Shown here: positions 18,822 to 28,392 of the stretch, piece after piece
Layout of the letters: each line of letters starts with the position of its first letter
How positions within the stretch are numbered: the first letter of the stretch is position 1
Source of the DNA: Streptacidiphilus sp. P02-A3a
GTDB taxonomy: Bacteria > Actinomycetota > Actinomycetes > Streptomycetales > Streptomycetaceae
Assembly (NCBI RefSeq): GCF_014084105.1
Contig: NZ_CP048289.1
Location: 7,821,922 to 7,885,921, forward strand
DNA length: 64,000 nucleotides
Reading direction: 5' to 3'
Translations under genes and position numbers: made by a program
The notes under the pieces: generated by a model
The model's database searches: none
What the model saw: only the letters and a program-made list of their open reading frames with translations
Told to the model about the DNA's origin: nothing

Positions 18822-21005
18822 TCAGCCCTTCTCCAGGTACTCCGCGCGGTCCTCGTCGACCAGGCTGCGCAGGGCGGCGGCGAGTTCCGGATGCTCCGTC
18901 AGTTCCGGGTCGGCGGCGACCACCCGGGCGGCCTCCTCCCGGGCGGCGGCGATCACGTCCTCGTCGTCCAGCACCGAGAGCACCCGCAGCGAGGAGCGCA
19001 CGCCGGACTGGGCCTGGCCGAGGACGTCCCCCTCGCGGCGCTGCTCCAGGTCGATCCGGGACAGCTCGAAGCCGTCCAGGGTGGCGGCCACCGCGTCCAG
19101 TCGGCGGCGGGCCGGGCCGGCCTCGGGCATCTCGCTGACCAGCAGGCACAGGCCGGGCGCGGAGCCCCGGCCGACCCGGCCGCGCAGCTGGTGCAGCTGG
19201 GAGACGCCGAACCGGTCGGCGTCCATGATCACCATGGCGGTGGCGTTGGGGACGTTGACGCCGACCTCGATCACGGTGGTGGCCACCAGCACGTCCACCG
19301 CGCCCGCGGTGAACCGGCGCATCAGGTCGTCCTTGGCGTCCGGCGGCATCCTGCCGTGCAGCACCTCGACCCGCAGCCCGGACAGCGGGCCCCGGACCAG
19401 CTGTTCGGCGGTCTCCAGCACCGCCAGCGGCGGACGCCGGTCGTCGCCGGCGGGCGGCTTCTCCTTGGCCGCGCCCTTCCGGTCCTCCTCGTCGCCGATC
19501 CGCGGGCAGACCACGTAGGCCTGGTGGCCCGAGGCGACCTCCTCGCGGACCCGCTCCCAGGCGCGGGCGAGGAAGTTGGGCTTCTCCAGGGCGGGCACCA
19601 CATGGGTGGCGATCGGCGAGCGCCCGGCCGGGAGCTGGTCCAGCACCGAGGTCTCCAGGTCGCCGAAGACGGTCATCGCGACCGTGCGCGGGATCGGGGT
19701 GGCGGTCATCACCAGCAGGTGCGGCGGCCGGGCGGCCTTGGCCCGGAGCGCGTCGCGCTGCTCGACGCCGAAGCGGTGCTGCTCGTCGACCACCACCAGG
19801 CCCAGGTCGTCGTCGTGGAACAGCACCTTGTCCTCGATCAGGGCGTGGGTGCCGATGGCGATCCCGGCCTCGCCGGTGACCAGGTCGAGCAGCGCGCGCT
19901 TGCGGGCGGCGACGCCCATCGAGCCGGTCAGCAGCGCCACCCGGGTGCCGAGGTCGGAGCCGCCCAACTGGCCGCGCTCGGCCAGGTCGCCCATCATCTC
20001 CACGATCGAGCGGTGGTGCTGCTGGGCCAGCACCTCGGTCGGCGCCAGCAGCGCCGCCTGGCCGCCGGAGTCGACCACGGCCAGCATCGCCCGCAGCGCG
20101 ACCAGGGTCTTGCCGGAGCCGACCTCGCCCTGGAGCAGCCGGTGCATCGGGTGCTCCAGGGCCAGGTCGGCGAAGATCTCGGCGGAGACCGCGCGTTGGC
20201 CGTCGGTCAGGGTGAACGGCAGCCGGGCGTCGAAGGCGTCCAGCAGGCCGCCCTCGCGCGGCACCCGCGGGGTGGCCGGGCGGGCGCTGTCGGCGGCCCG
20301 GCGCCGGGCCAGGGCGACCTGCAACACGAACGCCTCGTCCCACTTCAGCCGGGCCTGGGCGCTCGCCCGCTCGGCCTGGTTGGCCGGGCGGTGGATCCGC
20401 TGCAGGGCGTCCCGCAGCGGCAGCAGGTCGCGGTCACGGCGCAGCGGCTCCGGCAGCGGGTCGTCCAGCTCGTCCCAGACGAAGGTGTCCAGGAGTGCGT
20501 CGACGGCTTTGGCGATCCGCCAGGAGGGGACCTTGGCCGCCGCCGGGTAGACCGGGATCAGCCGCCCGGCGAACTGCCTGGCCAGGTCGGTGTCCTCCTC
20601 GTCCATCAGCTGGTACTCGGGGTTGGTCAGCTGCCGGATCCGGTTGAAGACGCCGACCTTGCCCGCGAACAGGCCCTGGCGGCCCGGCCGCAGTTCGTGC
20701 ACCCGGCGGGCCTGGTTGAAGAAGGTGAGCCGCAGCCGGCTGCGGCCGTCGGTGACCACCACCTCCAGCCGGTCGCCCTTGCGCCCCTGGAACGGGATCA
20801 CCCGGGATTCCTCGATCCTGGCCATCACCGTGACGTGCTCGTCCAGCACCAGCTCGTCCAGGCTGGTGAGTTCGCCGCGCTCGGCGTAGCGGCGCGGGTA
20901 GTGGTGCAGCAGGTCGCCCACGGTGTGCAGGTCGAGGTGGTCGGCGAGGGCCTTGGCGCTCGGGCCGCCGACGAGCTTCTTCAGGGGTTCGTCGAGCGCG
21001 GACAT
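18822..21005 (-). CDS. recG: ATP-dependent DNA helicase RecG
   Basis: Fork-reversal and Holliday-junction helicase. The 727-residue product has an N-terminal wedge OB-fold (EHVTVMARIEESRVIPFQGRKGD) and superfamily 2 motifs: LQGEVGSGKTLVALRAM (Walker A), VVVDEQHRFG (DEQH box), MTATPIPRTVAM (motif III), TTVIEVGVNVPNA (motif V) and QLRGRVGRG (motif VI). The ATG at 21005 is used because AAGGAGG stands 8 bases upstream; the GTG at 21014 overlaps that ribosome site. It lies downstream of the DhaL-like gene, a conserved order. Confidence 0.96.
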   Translation of the reverse strand: MSALDEPLKKLVGGPSAKALADHLDLHTVGDLLHHYPRRYAERGELTSLDELVLDEHVTVMARIEESRVIPFQGRKGDRLEVVVTDGRSRLRLTFFNQARRVHELRPGRQGLFAGKVGVFNRIRQLTNPEYQLMDEEDTDLARQFAGRLIPVYPAAAKVPSWRIAKAVDALLDTFVWDELDDPLPEPLRRDRDLLPLRDALQRIHRPANQAERASAQARLKWDEAFVLQVALARRRAADSARPATPRVPREGGLLDAFDARLPFTLTDGQRAVSAEIFADLALEHPMHRLLQGEVGSGKTLVALRAMLAVVDSGGQAALLAPTEVLAQQHHRSIVEMMGDLAERGQLGGSDLGTRVALLTGSMGVAARKRALLDLVTGEAGIAIGTHALIEDKVLFHDDDLGLVVVDEQHRFGVEQRDALRAKAARPPHLLVMTATPIPRTVAMTVFGDLETSVLDQLPAGRSPIATHVVPALEKPNFLARAWERVREEVASGHQAYVVCPRIGDEEDRKGAAKEKPPAGDDRRPPLAVLETAEQLVRGPLSGLRVEVLHGRMPPDAKDDLMRRFTAGAVDVLVATTVIEVGVNVPNATAMVIMDADRFGVSQLHQLRGRVGRGSAPGLCLLVSEMPEAGPARRRLDAVAATLDGFELSRIDLEQRREGDVLGQAQSGVRSSLRVLSVLDDEDVIAAAREEAARVVAADPELTEHPELAAALRSLVDEDRAEYLEKG

Positions 21006-21079
21006 CTCGTCCACCTCCTTACTCGGTTCACAGGCACAGCCCGGTCACCACAGCCTTACCGCACGGCACTGACAAACCG

Positions 21080-21111
21080 CTCACGCGACTCACGCGACTC
21101 ACGCGCCTCAC
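21080..21111 (-). repeat. 9-bp tandem repeat at stop codon
   Basis: About 3.5 copies of CTCACGCGA run from 21080 to 21111; the last partial copy contains the stop codon (21108-21110) of the DhaL-like gene. The repeat lies immediately 3' of that gene. Confidence 0.8.
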
Positions 21112-22832
21112 TCGACGCCGATGAGCAGCGGCGAGGACGCCTGGTCGCCCCGGTAGACGACGGTGTCGACGACCGGGTTGGCCCGGCGGACGTGGGCCAC
21201 CAGGTGTTCGGCGACCGCCTCCGGCACGCCTTCGCCGAGGATCAGGGTGACCAGTTCGCCGCCCGCCGCGAGCATCCGGTCCAGCACGGTCGCCGCGGTC
21301 CGCTCGGTCTCCGAGCCGATCACCGCGACGTCGCCGTCGATCAGCCCGAGCACGTCGCCCGCCTGGCAGACCCCGGCCATGGTCCAGGACTCCCCCTCGG
21401 CGACGGCGAGTTCGGCGTAGCGGGTGGCTCCGGCGGCGGAGGTCATGGCGACCACGTCCTCGTCGAAGCGGCGGCCCGGCTCGTGCACGGCGAGCGCGGC
21501 CAGGCCCTGGACCGGGGAGCGGGTGGGGATCACCGCGACCCGCACCCCCTCGCGGCGCAGCTGCTCGGCGGCGGCTCCGGCCGCCGGGCGCAGTTCGGTG
21601 TCGTTGAGCAGCAGCACCACCTCGCTGGCGCGGGCGCGGCGGATCGCCGCCGCCAGCTCGGTGCTGGACGGACGGCGGTCCGGGTCGGCGTGCAGCACGG
21701 TGGCGCCGGAGTCGGCGCACAGCCCGGCCATGCCCTGGCCGTGGACGACGCTGACCACCCCGCGGGGGCTGGCGGCCGGGTCGGTCTCGTCGTACCCGGC
21801 GGGGGCGGCCGGGGCGGCGGCGCTGGCGAAGTGGGTGATCCGGATCCGGTGCGGGCGACCGGCCCCGATCCCGGCCTCGACGGCCGCGCCCGGGTCGTCC
21901 ACGTGCACGTGGACGTTCCACAGGCCGTCGCCGCCGACCACCACCAGTGAGTCGCCGAGTTCGGCGAGCGCGGCCCGCAGCGCGGGCAGCCGGTCGTCGA
22001 CGGCGTCGAGCAGGTAGACCACCTCGTAGCCGGGGCCGCCGGGGGTGAACCGGTGCGTCCCGGTGGGGACGGGTTCGGCGGCGCGGGTCCCGGCCAGGGC
22101 CAGCGGGCCCATCGGGCTGTGGCCGCCGACGGCGTCGGCGAGCGCGCCGAGCACCGCGACCAGGCCCCGGCCGCCGGCGTCCACCACTCCGGCCGCGCCC
22201 AGCGCGGGCAGCTGGGCGGTGGTCCGGGCCAGCGCGGCGCGGGAGGCCTCGTAGGCGGCCTGGGCCACGGCCGGGAGGTCGGCGCCGGGTCGCGGGCCGC
22301 GGTGCGGTCCGGAGTCGGCGTCCGGACCGGAGTCGGCGTCCGGACCGGGGTCCGCGCCCGGCTCCGCCCCGACGGCGAGTTCGGCGGCCTCGGCCGCGGC
22401 GGCGGCGACGGTCAGGACCGTTCCCTCGACCGGCGCGGCCACCGCCTCGTACCCGGCGTCGGCGGCCCGGCGCAGCGCCCGGGCCAGGGTGGCCGCGTCG
22501 GCGGCGGGGTCGGCGGCGAAGGCGGCGGCGATGCCGCGCAGCAGCTGCGCCAGGATCACCCCGGAGTTGCCGCGGGCGCCGATCAGCGCGCCGTGCGCCA
22601 TCGCCCGCAGCGCGTCGGCGGGGGTCGGCGTACCGGTGCTCCCGGCGGTCGCGAACAGCCGGTCCACCTCCTCGGCGGCGGACTCCACGGTGAGGTAGAG
22701 GTTGCTGCCGGTGTCGCCGTCCGGGACCGGGAAGACGTTGAGCGCGTTGATCTCCTCGCGGGCCTGGCCGAGCGCGGCCAGCGAGAGCCGGCACCAGGTG
22801 CGTACGGCCGGAGCGTCGAGGGTGTCCAGCAC
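21108..22832 (-). CDS. DhaL/DegV two-domain protein (FakA/YloV-like)
   Basis: 574 residues. The N-terminal DhaL (Dak phosphatase) domain has [16 protein letters not shown] (Mg-binding aspartates), [16 protein letters not shown] and [10 protein letters not shown]. The long C-terminal domain ends [15 protein letters not shown], typical of the FakA/YloV family. In Firmicutes FakA is an ATP-dependent fatty-acid kinase working with DegV-type FakB proteins; that role is only inferred here. A Pro/Asp-rich repeat [18 protein letters not shown] sits between domains near residue 170. The GTG at 22832 follows AAGGAG by 7 bases; codons further upstream are rejected. Confidence 0.85.
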   Translation of the reverse strand: MLDTLDAPAVRTWCRLSLAALGQAREEINALNVFPVPDGDTGSNLYLTVESAAEEVDRLFATAGSTGTPTPADALRAMAHGALIGARGNSGVILAQLLRGIAAAFAADPAADAATLARALRRAADAGYEAVAAPVEGTVLTVAAAAAEAAELAVGAEPGADPGPDADSGPDADSGPHRGPRPGADLPAVAQAAYEASRAALARTTAQLPALGAAGVVDAGGRGLVAVLGALADAVGGHSPMGPLALAGTRAAEPVPTGTHRFTPGGPGYEVVYLLDAVDDRLPALRAALAELGDSLVVVGGDGLWNVHVHVDDPGAAVEAGIGAGRPHRIRITHFASAAAPAAPAGYDETDPAASPRGVVSVVHGQGMAGLCADSGATVLHADPDRRPSSTELAAAIRRARASEVVLLLNDTELRPAAGAAAEQLRREGVRVAVIPTRSPVQGLAALAVHEPGRRFDEDVVAMTSAAGATRYAELAVAEGESWTMAGVCQAGDVLGLIDGDVAVIGSETERTAATVLDRMLAAGGELVTLILGEGVPEAVAEHLVAHVRRANPVVDTVVYRGDQASSPLLIGVE

Positions 22833-23141
22833 CTGGGGTCTCCTTGGGGACGCGACTGGGTACGCGGCCTGGGTACGGCGGCGTGGGTGCACGGCGGGGC
22901 GGGCGGCGGGGCTCCAGGGCAGGTTATCCGGCTCGGAGCCGGGGCCGGTCGCGGCGGCCGGATGCGGGGCTTCCGGCCAGGTCGTGGTAGTTTCGCTGTA
23001 CGGAGCAAGCCCATGTATGCTGCTCCGGTTGCCCGGATCCCTCCGGGCCAACCCCCGGTAGCAGCGCGGTACCGCTACCAGGCCTCCGCGCCACCCGGGG
23101 TTGTCAACGTAAGTGCATCTGAAGTCTTTGGAGTGACTCCC
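22833..23141. other. Divergent region upstream of rpmB with stem structures
   Basis: 309 bp between divergent genes. The 7-bp arms CGGAGCA (23001-23007) and TGCTCCG (23021-23027) flank a possible -10 element TATGCT at 23016-23021. The downstream leader can form GGTTG-CCCGGA/TCCGGG-CAACC and GGTAGC/GCTACC stems. These may be the rpmB promoter and a structured leader; no L28 autoregulatory site can be proved from sequence. Confidence 0.4.
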
Positions 23142-23327
23142 GTGGCTGCCAACTGCGACGTCTGCGGCAAGGGGCCGGGCTTCGGCAACAACATCTCCCA
23201 CTCGCACCGCCGTACCCGTCGTCGTTGGAACCCCAACATCCAGACGGTGCGCGCTGTGATTGGGCGGACGCCGAAGCGGCTCAACGTCTGCACCTCGTGC
23301 ATCAAGGCCGGCAAGGTGTCGCGCTGA
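23142..23327 (+). CDS. rpmB: 50S ribosomal protein L28 (Cys-containing form)
   Basis: 61-residue L28: [17 protein letters not shown]... with CxxC pairs CDVC and CTSC, the zinc-binding form. The GTG at 23142 has GGAG eight bases upstream. The same frame stays open far upstream (to 22053) on the opposite strand of the DhaL gene, but that part is a shadow. Confidence 0.95.
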   Translation: MAANCDVCGKGPGFGNNISHSHRRTRRRWNPNIQTVRAVIGRTPKRLNVCTSCIKAGKVSR

Positions 23328-23350
23328 CGCGGCCACCTTCCTCGGCTTCG

Positions 23351-23387
23351 CAGTGGGCCGGTCCACCTCAGGTGGACCGGCCCACTG
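23351..23387. terminator. Bidirectional terminator after rpmB and thiD
   Basis: Nearly perfect hairpin with arms CAGTGGGCCGGTCCACCT and AGGTGGACCGGCCCACTG around one base, followed by a T-rich CTTTGCTTT. It lies between the convergent rpmB and thiD stops. Confidence 0.85.
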
Positions 23388-23407
23388 CTTTGCTTTCCCC
23401 GACGGGT

Positions 23408-24241
23408 TCAGCCGCGCTGCCGCCAGCCGTGGTCGACCGGACCGATGCCCGCGCCCAGGGCGAAGCCGCCCGCGATGGCGCCGGTGACGTACGCCTTGGC
23501 GGCGGCCACCGCCTCCGGCACCGGCAGGCCCAGTGCCAGGTGTGAGGCGATGGCGCTGGCCAGGGTGCAGCCGGTGCCGTGGGTGTGCCGGTTGTCGTAG
23601 CGCTCGGCCCGGAACCAGTGCTGTTCGCCGTCGGGCCCGCGCAGCAGGTCCGCCGCCTCCCCCGGCAGGTGGCCGCCCTTGATCAGCGCCCAGCGGGCGC
23701 CGAGGTCCCGCAGCGCCCGGGCGGCGTCCGGCATGCCCCGCTCGTCGGTGACGGTGATCCCGGTGAGCTGCGCCACCTCGTGCAGGTTGGGGGTGGCCAC
23801 GGTGGCCAGCGGCAGCAGCCGCTCGCGCAGGACCGACACCGCCGAGCCCGCGAGCAGCGCGTCGCCGTGCTTGGAGACGCCGACCGGGTCGACCACCACC
23901 GGTACCGCCGGGTCCAGGCCGCCGAGCAGCTCGGCGACGGTCGCGACGAGTTCGGCGGAGGCCAGCATCCCGGTCTTCACCGCCTGCACCCCGATGTCGT
24001 CCACCACGCTGCGGAACTGGGCCCGGACCGCCTCCGCCGGGAGCTCCCAGTAGCCCTGGACGCCGGTGGAGTTCTGCGCGGTGACGGCGGTGATCACGCT
24101 CATGCCGTGGACGCCGAGCGCCAGCATGGTCTTCAGGTCGGCCTGGATGCCCGCGCCGCCGCCGGAGTCGGATCCGGCGACGGTGAGCACGCGGGGCGGG
24201 GCGACCGGCCCGGACGAGGGGGTGGGAGGAACGTTCGACAT
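23408..24241 (-). CDS. thiD: Hydroxymethylpyrimidine/phosphomethylpyrimidine kinase
   Basis: Phosphorylates HMP and HMP-P for thiamine synthesis. The 277 residues show the ribokinase-like fold: [19 protein letters not shown] near the N-terminus, [16 protein letters not shown], the [13 protein letters not shown] segment and the anion-hole/catalytic motif [14 protein letters not shown]. An extra Pro-rich 16-residue N-terminus precedes the domain. It clusters with thiL, split by pfkA. Confidence 0.93.
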   Translation of the reverse strand: MSNVPPTPSSGPVAPPRVLTVAGSDSGGGAGIQADLKTMLALGVHGMSVITAVTAQNSTGVQGYWELPAEAVRAQFRSVVDDIGVQAVKTGMLASAELVATVAELLGGLDPAVPVVVDPVGVSKHGDALLAGSAVSVLRERLLPLATVATPNLHEVAQLTGITVTDERGMPDAARALRDLGARWALIKGGHLPGEAADLLRGPDGEQHWFRAERYDNRHTHGTGCTLASAIASHLALGLPVPEAVAAAKAYVTGAIAGGFALGAGIGPVDHGWRQRG

Positions 24242-24269
24242 GGATCCAACCTATCTGCCCCGCTCCGGG

Positions 24270-25295
24270 CTACAGCACGGCCTCCGCCTCGGTCCAGCGG
24301 ATCTCCGGGACGGTCTTCAGCCGGGTCACCGCGTCGGCGATCGGCACCAGCTGGATCCCGGTCCCGCGCAGCGCGGTCATGTGGCCGAAGGCGCCCTTGT
24401 GCACGGCCTCGACCGCGTGCCAGCCGAAGCGGGTGGCGAGCACCCGGTCCTGGGCGGTGGGGGTGCCGCCGCGCTGGACGTGGCCGAGGATGACCGGCTT
24501 GGACTCCTTGCCGATCCACTGGGCGATCTCGCCCGCGAGCCGGGTGCCGATGCCGCCGAACAGCTGGTGCCCGTAGGCGTCGGTGCTGCCGTGGGCGAAG
24601 CGCATGGTGCCGGGGCGGGGTTCGGCGCCCTCGGCGACGGCGACGATGGCGAACTTCTTGCCGCGCGCGAAGCGCTCCTCGACCATCTGGCAGACCTCCT
24701 CGACGTCGAAGGGCCGCTCCGGGATCAGGATGCCGTGGGCGCCCCCGGCCATCCCGGCGTGCAGGGTGATCCAGCCGGTGTGCCGCCCCATGAGCTCGAC
24801 CACCATCACCCGCTGGTGTGACTCGGCGGTGGTCTTCAGCCGGTCGATGGCCTCGGTGGCGACGTGGACGGCGGTGTCGTGGCCGAAGGTGACGTCGGTG
24901 GCGTCGATGTCGTTGTCGATGGTCTTGGGCACGGCCACCACCGGCATTCCGGCCTCGCTGAACAGCTGGGCGGCGATCAGCGTGCCTTCGCCGCCGATGC
25001 AGACCAGGGCGTCGAGGCCGAGTGCCCGGCGCAGTTCCCCGGCCCGGGCCACGCCCTCGCGCAGCCGGTCCCGGGCGACCCTGGCGGAGCCGAGGACGGT
25101 GCCGCCCAGGGTGAGGATGCCCTGGACATCGTCCAGGCCCAGCGGGCGGGCGCGGCCCTCGATCAGGCCGAGGAAGCCGTCCTCGATGCCGATGACGGTG
25201 TCGTCGTGGTCGGCGACCGCCCGGTGCACCACCGAGCGGATCACCGCGTTGAGTCCGGGGCAGTCGCCGCCGCTGGTCAGCACTCCGATTCTCAT
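24270..25295 (-). CDS. pfkA: 6-phosphofructokinase (ATP-type, group III)
   Basis: Converts fructose 6-phosphate to fructose 1,6-bisphosphate in glycolysis. The 341 residues carry [15 protein letters not shown] at the N-terminus, [25 protein letters not shown] with the catalytic aspartate, and [16 protein letters not shown]. The glycine in GGEGT with lysine in PKTIDND is the combination known from streptomycete ATP-dependent enzymes, whereas PPi-dependent enzymes have aspartate at that glycine. A glutamate replaces the usual aspartate of GGDGS. Its position between two thiamine genes is unusual. Confidence 0.92.
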   Translation of the reverse strand: MRIGVLTSGGDCPGLNAVIRSVVHRAVADHDDTVIGIEDGFLGLIEGRARPLGLDDVQGILTLGGTVLGSARVARDRLREGVARAGELRRALGLDALVCIGGEGTLIAAQLFSEAGMPVVAVPKTIDNDIDATDVTFGHDTAVHVATEAIDRLKTTAESHQRVMVVELMGRHTGWITLHAGMAGGAHGILIPERPFDVEEVCQMVEERFARGKKFAIVAVAEGAEPRPGTMRFAHGSTDAYGHQLFGGIGTRLAGEIAQWIGKESKPVILGHVQRGGTPTAQDRVLATRFGWHAVEAVHKGAFGHMTALRGTGIQLVPIADAVTRLKTVPEIRWTEAEAVL

Positions 25296-25371
25296 GGGTG
25301 CAGCTTATGAGAAAGGACCGGTTTGCGGGGCTCTGCCCGGCCCTGGTCGGGTCTGCTCCGCCCGCCTCGGG

Positions 25372-26334
25372 TCAGCCGAAGTGGTCCCAGCCGCCCGCGG
25401 CGTCCCAGGGGGCGCCGTCGACGGTGACCGTGCCGGTCTTGGAGAGCCCGGCCGGGCGGGTGACCTCGCCCACCACCCGCCAGCGCGACGGCAGGTGGGT
25501 GTCCGGCGGGAAGGTGGCGACCAGCGCGTGGTCCTCACCGCCCGACAGCACCCAGCTCAGCGGGTCGACGCCGACGGCCTGGCCGATGTCCGACATCTGC
25601 GCGGGGATGTCGAAGTCGGCCGCCCGCAGGTCTATGTGGACCGCGCTGGCCGCCGCGACGTGGCCCAGGTCGGCCACCAGGCCGTCGCTGACGTCGATCA
25701 TCGAGGTGGCGCCGAGCCGGGCGGCGGCGGGGCCCGCGTGGTACGGCGGCTCCGGGCGGCGGTGCGCCTCGACGAAGGCCCGCGGCGAGCGGAAGCCCCG
25801 GGAGAGCACGGTCAGCCCGGCGGCGGACCAGCCGAGCCAGCCGGTGACCGCGACCAGGTCGCCGGGGCGGGCGCCGGAGCGGGTCACCGGGGGGCGGCCC
25901 TGGAGGTCGCCGAGCGCGGTGATGGCGACGGTGATGGTGTCGCCGCGAACCACGTCGCCGCCGACCACGGCCGCGCCCGCGACCTGGCACTCGTCCCGGA
26001 TGCCGTCCATCAGCTCCAGCGCCCAGGTGGCCGGCAGGTCGGCCGGGGCGACCAGGCCGAGCAGCAGCGCGGTGGGGGTGGCGCCCATCGCCGCGATGTC
26101 GGCGAGGTTCTGTGCCGCGGACTTGCGGCCCACGTCGTAGGCCGTGGACCAGTCCCGGCGGAAGTGGCGGCCCTCCAGCAGGACGTCCGTGGTGGCGACC
26201 ACCCGGCCGTCGGGGGCGGCCACGACGGCCGCGTCGTCGCCCGGTCCTAGTTCCACCGCGGCGGTCCGCGGCAGCCTGGAGGTCAGCTGCCGGATCAGTC
26301 CGAACTCGCCGAGCTCGCCGACGGTGCCCTGCAT
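25372..26334 (-). CDS. thiL: Thiamine-monophosphate kinase
   Basis: Phosphorylates thiamine monophosphate to the pyrophosphate cofactor. The 320-residue PurM-like fold shows GPGDDAAVV, TTDVLLEGRHF, KSAAQNLADIAAMGATP, GGDVVRGD and MIDVSDGLVADLGH. The ATG at 26334 has AAGGA five bases upstream and removes a long noncoding extension. It is followed 76 bp downstream by pfkA. Confidence 0.94.
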   Translation of the reverse strand: MQGTVGELGEFGLIRQLTSRLPRTAAVELGPGDDAAVVAAPDGRVVATTDVLLEGRHFRRDWSTAYDVGRKSAAQNLADIAAMGATPTALLLGLVAPADLPATWALELMDGIRDECQVAGAAVVGGDVVRGDTITVAITALGDLQGRPPVTRSGARPGDLVAVTGWLGWSAAGLTVLSRGFRSPRAFVEAHRRPEPPYHAGPAAARLGATSMIDVSDGLVADLGHVAAASAVHIDLRAADFDIPAQMSDIGQAVGVDPLSWVLSGGEDHALVATFPPDTHLPSRWRVVGEVTRPAGLSKTGTVTVDGAPWDAAGGWDHFG

Positions 26335-26578
26335 CTGCGTCCTTCCTGAGAGTGCCGGCTGTGGGGGCCGGTCCGGGGTGACTGCCGGGGTCGGCCGCAC
26401 GGGTCGGGCCGGTACGCTCCCCGCGCGCAGCGTACGCCCTGAAGAGTGTCGGGGGGCTCCCCCTGGTGGTACGCGCCGCGATAGCGTGGCGAGCTCCTGG
26501 GGCGCACCACCCCGGGAGGACGCACCCTGGAAAGAGCACACCAGTACGATCCCGCACCGAGCCGCTTGGGGGTCCACC

Positions 26579-26812
26579 GTGGTAAAGGCATACATCCTGA
26601 TCCAGACCGAGGTAGGCAAGGCGACCGCCGTGGCCGAGCTGATCTCCGAGATCGCCGGAGTGATCCAGGCCGAGGACGTCACCGGCCCCTACGATGTCAT
26701 CGTCCGTGCCGAGGCCGACACGGTGGATGACCTGGGCAGACTGGTGGTGGCGCGGATCCAGCAGGTCGAGGGGATCACGCGGACCCTGACCTGCCCGGTG
26801 GTCAACCTGTAG
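26579..26812 (+). CDS. Stand-alone Lrp/AsnC-type ligand-binding (RAM) domain protein
   Basis: 77-residue protein starting VVKAYILIQTEVGKATAVAELIS. The full length corresponds to the C-terminal effector-binding domain of Lrp/AsnC regulators (VTGPYDVIVRAEADTVDDLGRLV), with no DNA-binding part. Such stand-alone domains form oligomers that bind amino acids. The GTG at 26579 follows a GGGGGT stretch. It is divergent from thiL. Confidence 0.85.
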   Translation: MVKAYILIQTEVGKATAVAELISEIAGVIQAEDVTGPYDVIVRAEADTVDDLGRLVVARIQQVEGITRTLTCPVVNL

Positions 26813-26832
26813 TCGCCCTCTACCATCGCTTG

Positions 26833-27357
26833 GTGCGCACCTCCACCAGGCGTTTCGTCTTCCTGCCCGCAACCGTCGCAGCCGCAATGGCGCTGCTGGG
26901 CGGTTGCTCGGACGCGGTGCGGGTGTCCGCGCCGACGACCACCGGTGCCACCAGTGCGCAGTGCCGGGCGCTGCGGGCGCAGCTGCCGCGGACGCTGATG
27001 GGACGCGAGCGCCGCAGCACCACACCGGACTCCGACAACACCGCCGCCTGGGGCAGCCCGGCGATCACGCTGCGCTGCGGGGTCCCCGAGCCGGGACCGA
27101 TGAACCCGGCCTCGCCGGAGTACGACCCGCACGAGACCCAGACCGTGATGATCGACTCCAGCGGCATGTGCTGGCTCACCCAGCCGACCAGCGGCGGCGG
27201 CTACGTGTTCACCACGGTCAAGCAGCAGACCTTCGTCGAGCTGGACGTCCCGGGCGCGTACGCGGGCCAGGACTACCCGCTGCCGGAGTTGGGCGCGCCG
27301 CTGCGGAAGACCGATCCGGCGAGCACCGACCCGGGCGTGGCGTTCGACTGCTCCTGA
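26833..27357 (+). CDS. DUF3515-type lipoprotein
   Basis: About 174 residues. The positively charged N-terminus, a hydrophobic stretch and the lipobox LLGGC (cysteine near residue 25) indicate a lipoprotein. The mature region has the family pattern CGVPEPG...WGSPAITLRCG and EVDxPGxY-like VELDVPGAYAG, with paired cysteines. GTG at 26833 or TTG at 26830 may be the start; no clear ribosome site separates them. Function is unknown. Confidence 0.8.
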   Translation: MRTSTRRFVFLPATVAAAMALLGGCSDAVRVSAPTTTGATSAQCRALRAQLPRTLMGRERRSTTPDSDNTAAWGSPAITLRCGVPEPGPMNPASPEYDPHETQTVMIDSSGMCWLTQPTSGGGYVFTTVKQQTFVELDVPGAYAGQDYPLPELGAPLRKTDPASTDPGVAFDCS

Positions 27358-27501
27358 GCCGCGGTGGTCCACCCCGGCCGTATAACGGCTCGGCAACCGA
27401 TCAGCGGGCCGCGAGCCGGTGTCGGCGGGGGTCGGTAGGGTCCGCACGTTCGAACACCCAGCTTCGAACAGTTCAGACACTCCTGCGACGAGGTAGCACC
27501 G

Positions 27502-28329
27502 ATGACCACCCCGCCCCAGCCTGCCCCGGGCAATCCGTACGCCCAGCCCGTTCCCGGGAACCCCTACGCCGACCAGGTCCCCGCCCAGGGCAGCCCGTAC
27601 CCCCCGCAGTACCCGCCGCAGCCGCAGTTCCAGGCCCCGCCGCAGCCGTACCAGCAGCCGTACCAGCAGCCGTACCAGCAGCCGTACCAACAGCCGCAGC
27701 AGCCGCTGCCGCAGCACCCGCAGACCGGCCTGGGCTGCCGCTTCTGCGGGGCGCAGCCCTCGGCGGACGCCACCGTGCGGGCGCACCGCGGCATGGTGCT
27801 GATGATGCAGTGGCGTCGGCAGAGCGGCCCGTTCTGCCGCACCTGTGGCATCGCCACCGTCCGCACGCTCTCCGCGGAGACCCTGATCCAGGGCTGGTGG
27901 GGCGCCCAGTCGTTCTTCCGGACGCCGTTCACGCTGATCCAGAACGCGTTCGCCTACCGCAGGTTCAAGGCGCTGGCGCAGCCCGGCCCCGGCTCCCGGC
28001 AGCCGCTGCCGCTGGGGCGGCCGGTGCTGCTGCGGCCCGGCGCGATCGGGCTGCTGGTGCCGCTGGCGGTGATCGGGCTGGTGCTCTACGGGATCACCGC
28101 CTCGTCCAGCGACCCGCGCTACGCCTCGGTGGGCGACTGCGTGCGGAACCAGGGCACCGACGCCAACCCGAACGTGCATGTGACGGCCTGCGCGCCGGGC
28201 GCCTACAAGGTGGTCGACAAGCTCAGCGACACCACCAGCGACAGCGGCTGCCCGCAGTCCACCTCCGTGTCCTACACCCAGCAGCAGGGCAGCGACGAGT
28301 TCGTGCTCTGCCTGGTGGACTACAGCTGA
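27502..28329 (+). CDS. LppU/SCO3897-like membrane protein with zinc-ribbon motif
   Basis: 275 residues. The N-terminus is a Pro/Gln/Tyr-rich region with PYQQ repeats (about residues 49-66). A CRFCG...CRTCG pair (about 76-115) looks like a zinc ribbon. One transmembrane helix (PGAIGLLVPLAVIGLVLYGIT) follows, then an exported C-terminal domain with ASVGDCVRNQGTDANPNVHVTAC...LCLVDY, as in the LppU/SCO3897 family. The cytoplasmic part probably binds partners; the role is unknown. Confidence 0.75.
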   Translation: MTTPPQPAPGNPYAQPVPGNPYADQVPAQGSPYPPQYPPQPQFQAPPQPYQQPYQQPYQQPYQQPQQPLPQHPQTGLGCRFCGAQPSADATVRAHRGMVLMMQWRRQSGPFCRTCGIATVRTLSAETLIQGWWGAQSFFRTPFTLIQNAFAYRRFKALAQPGPGSRQPLPLGRPVLLRPGAIGLLVPLAVIGLVLYGITASSSDPRYASVGDCVRNQGTDANPNVHVTACAPGAYKVVDKLSDTTSDSGCPQSTSVSYTQQQGSDEFVLCLVDYS

Positions 28330-28340
28330 TCCGGACGGCA

Positions 28341-28375
28341 CCGCGGCCCGGCCCCCGAGGGGAGCCGGGCCGCGG
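28341..28375. terminator. Bidirectional terminator
   Basis: 12-bp stem with arms CCGCGGCCCGGC (28341-28352) and GCCGGGCCGCGG (28364-28375), extended inside by CCCC/GGGG, between convergent stops at 28329 and 28393. Confidence 0.7.
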
Positions 28376-28392
28376 TGTGCCCGCGCCCGGTG

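Noticed and set aside
18084-21950. 1288-residue plus-strand open frame opposite recG and neighbours
   Set aside because: It spans several real minus-strand genes and intergenic DNA and has no recognisable domain.
24270-25295. PPi-dependent phosphofructokinase
   Set aside because: The glycine in GGEGT argues for ATP; PPi enzymes have aspartate there.
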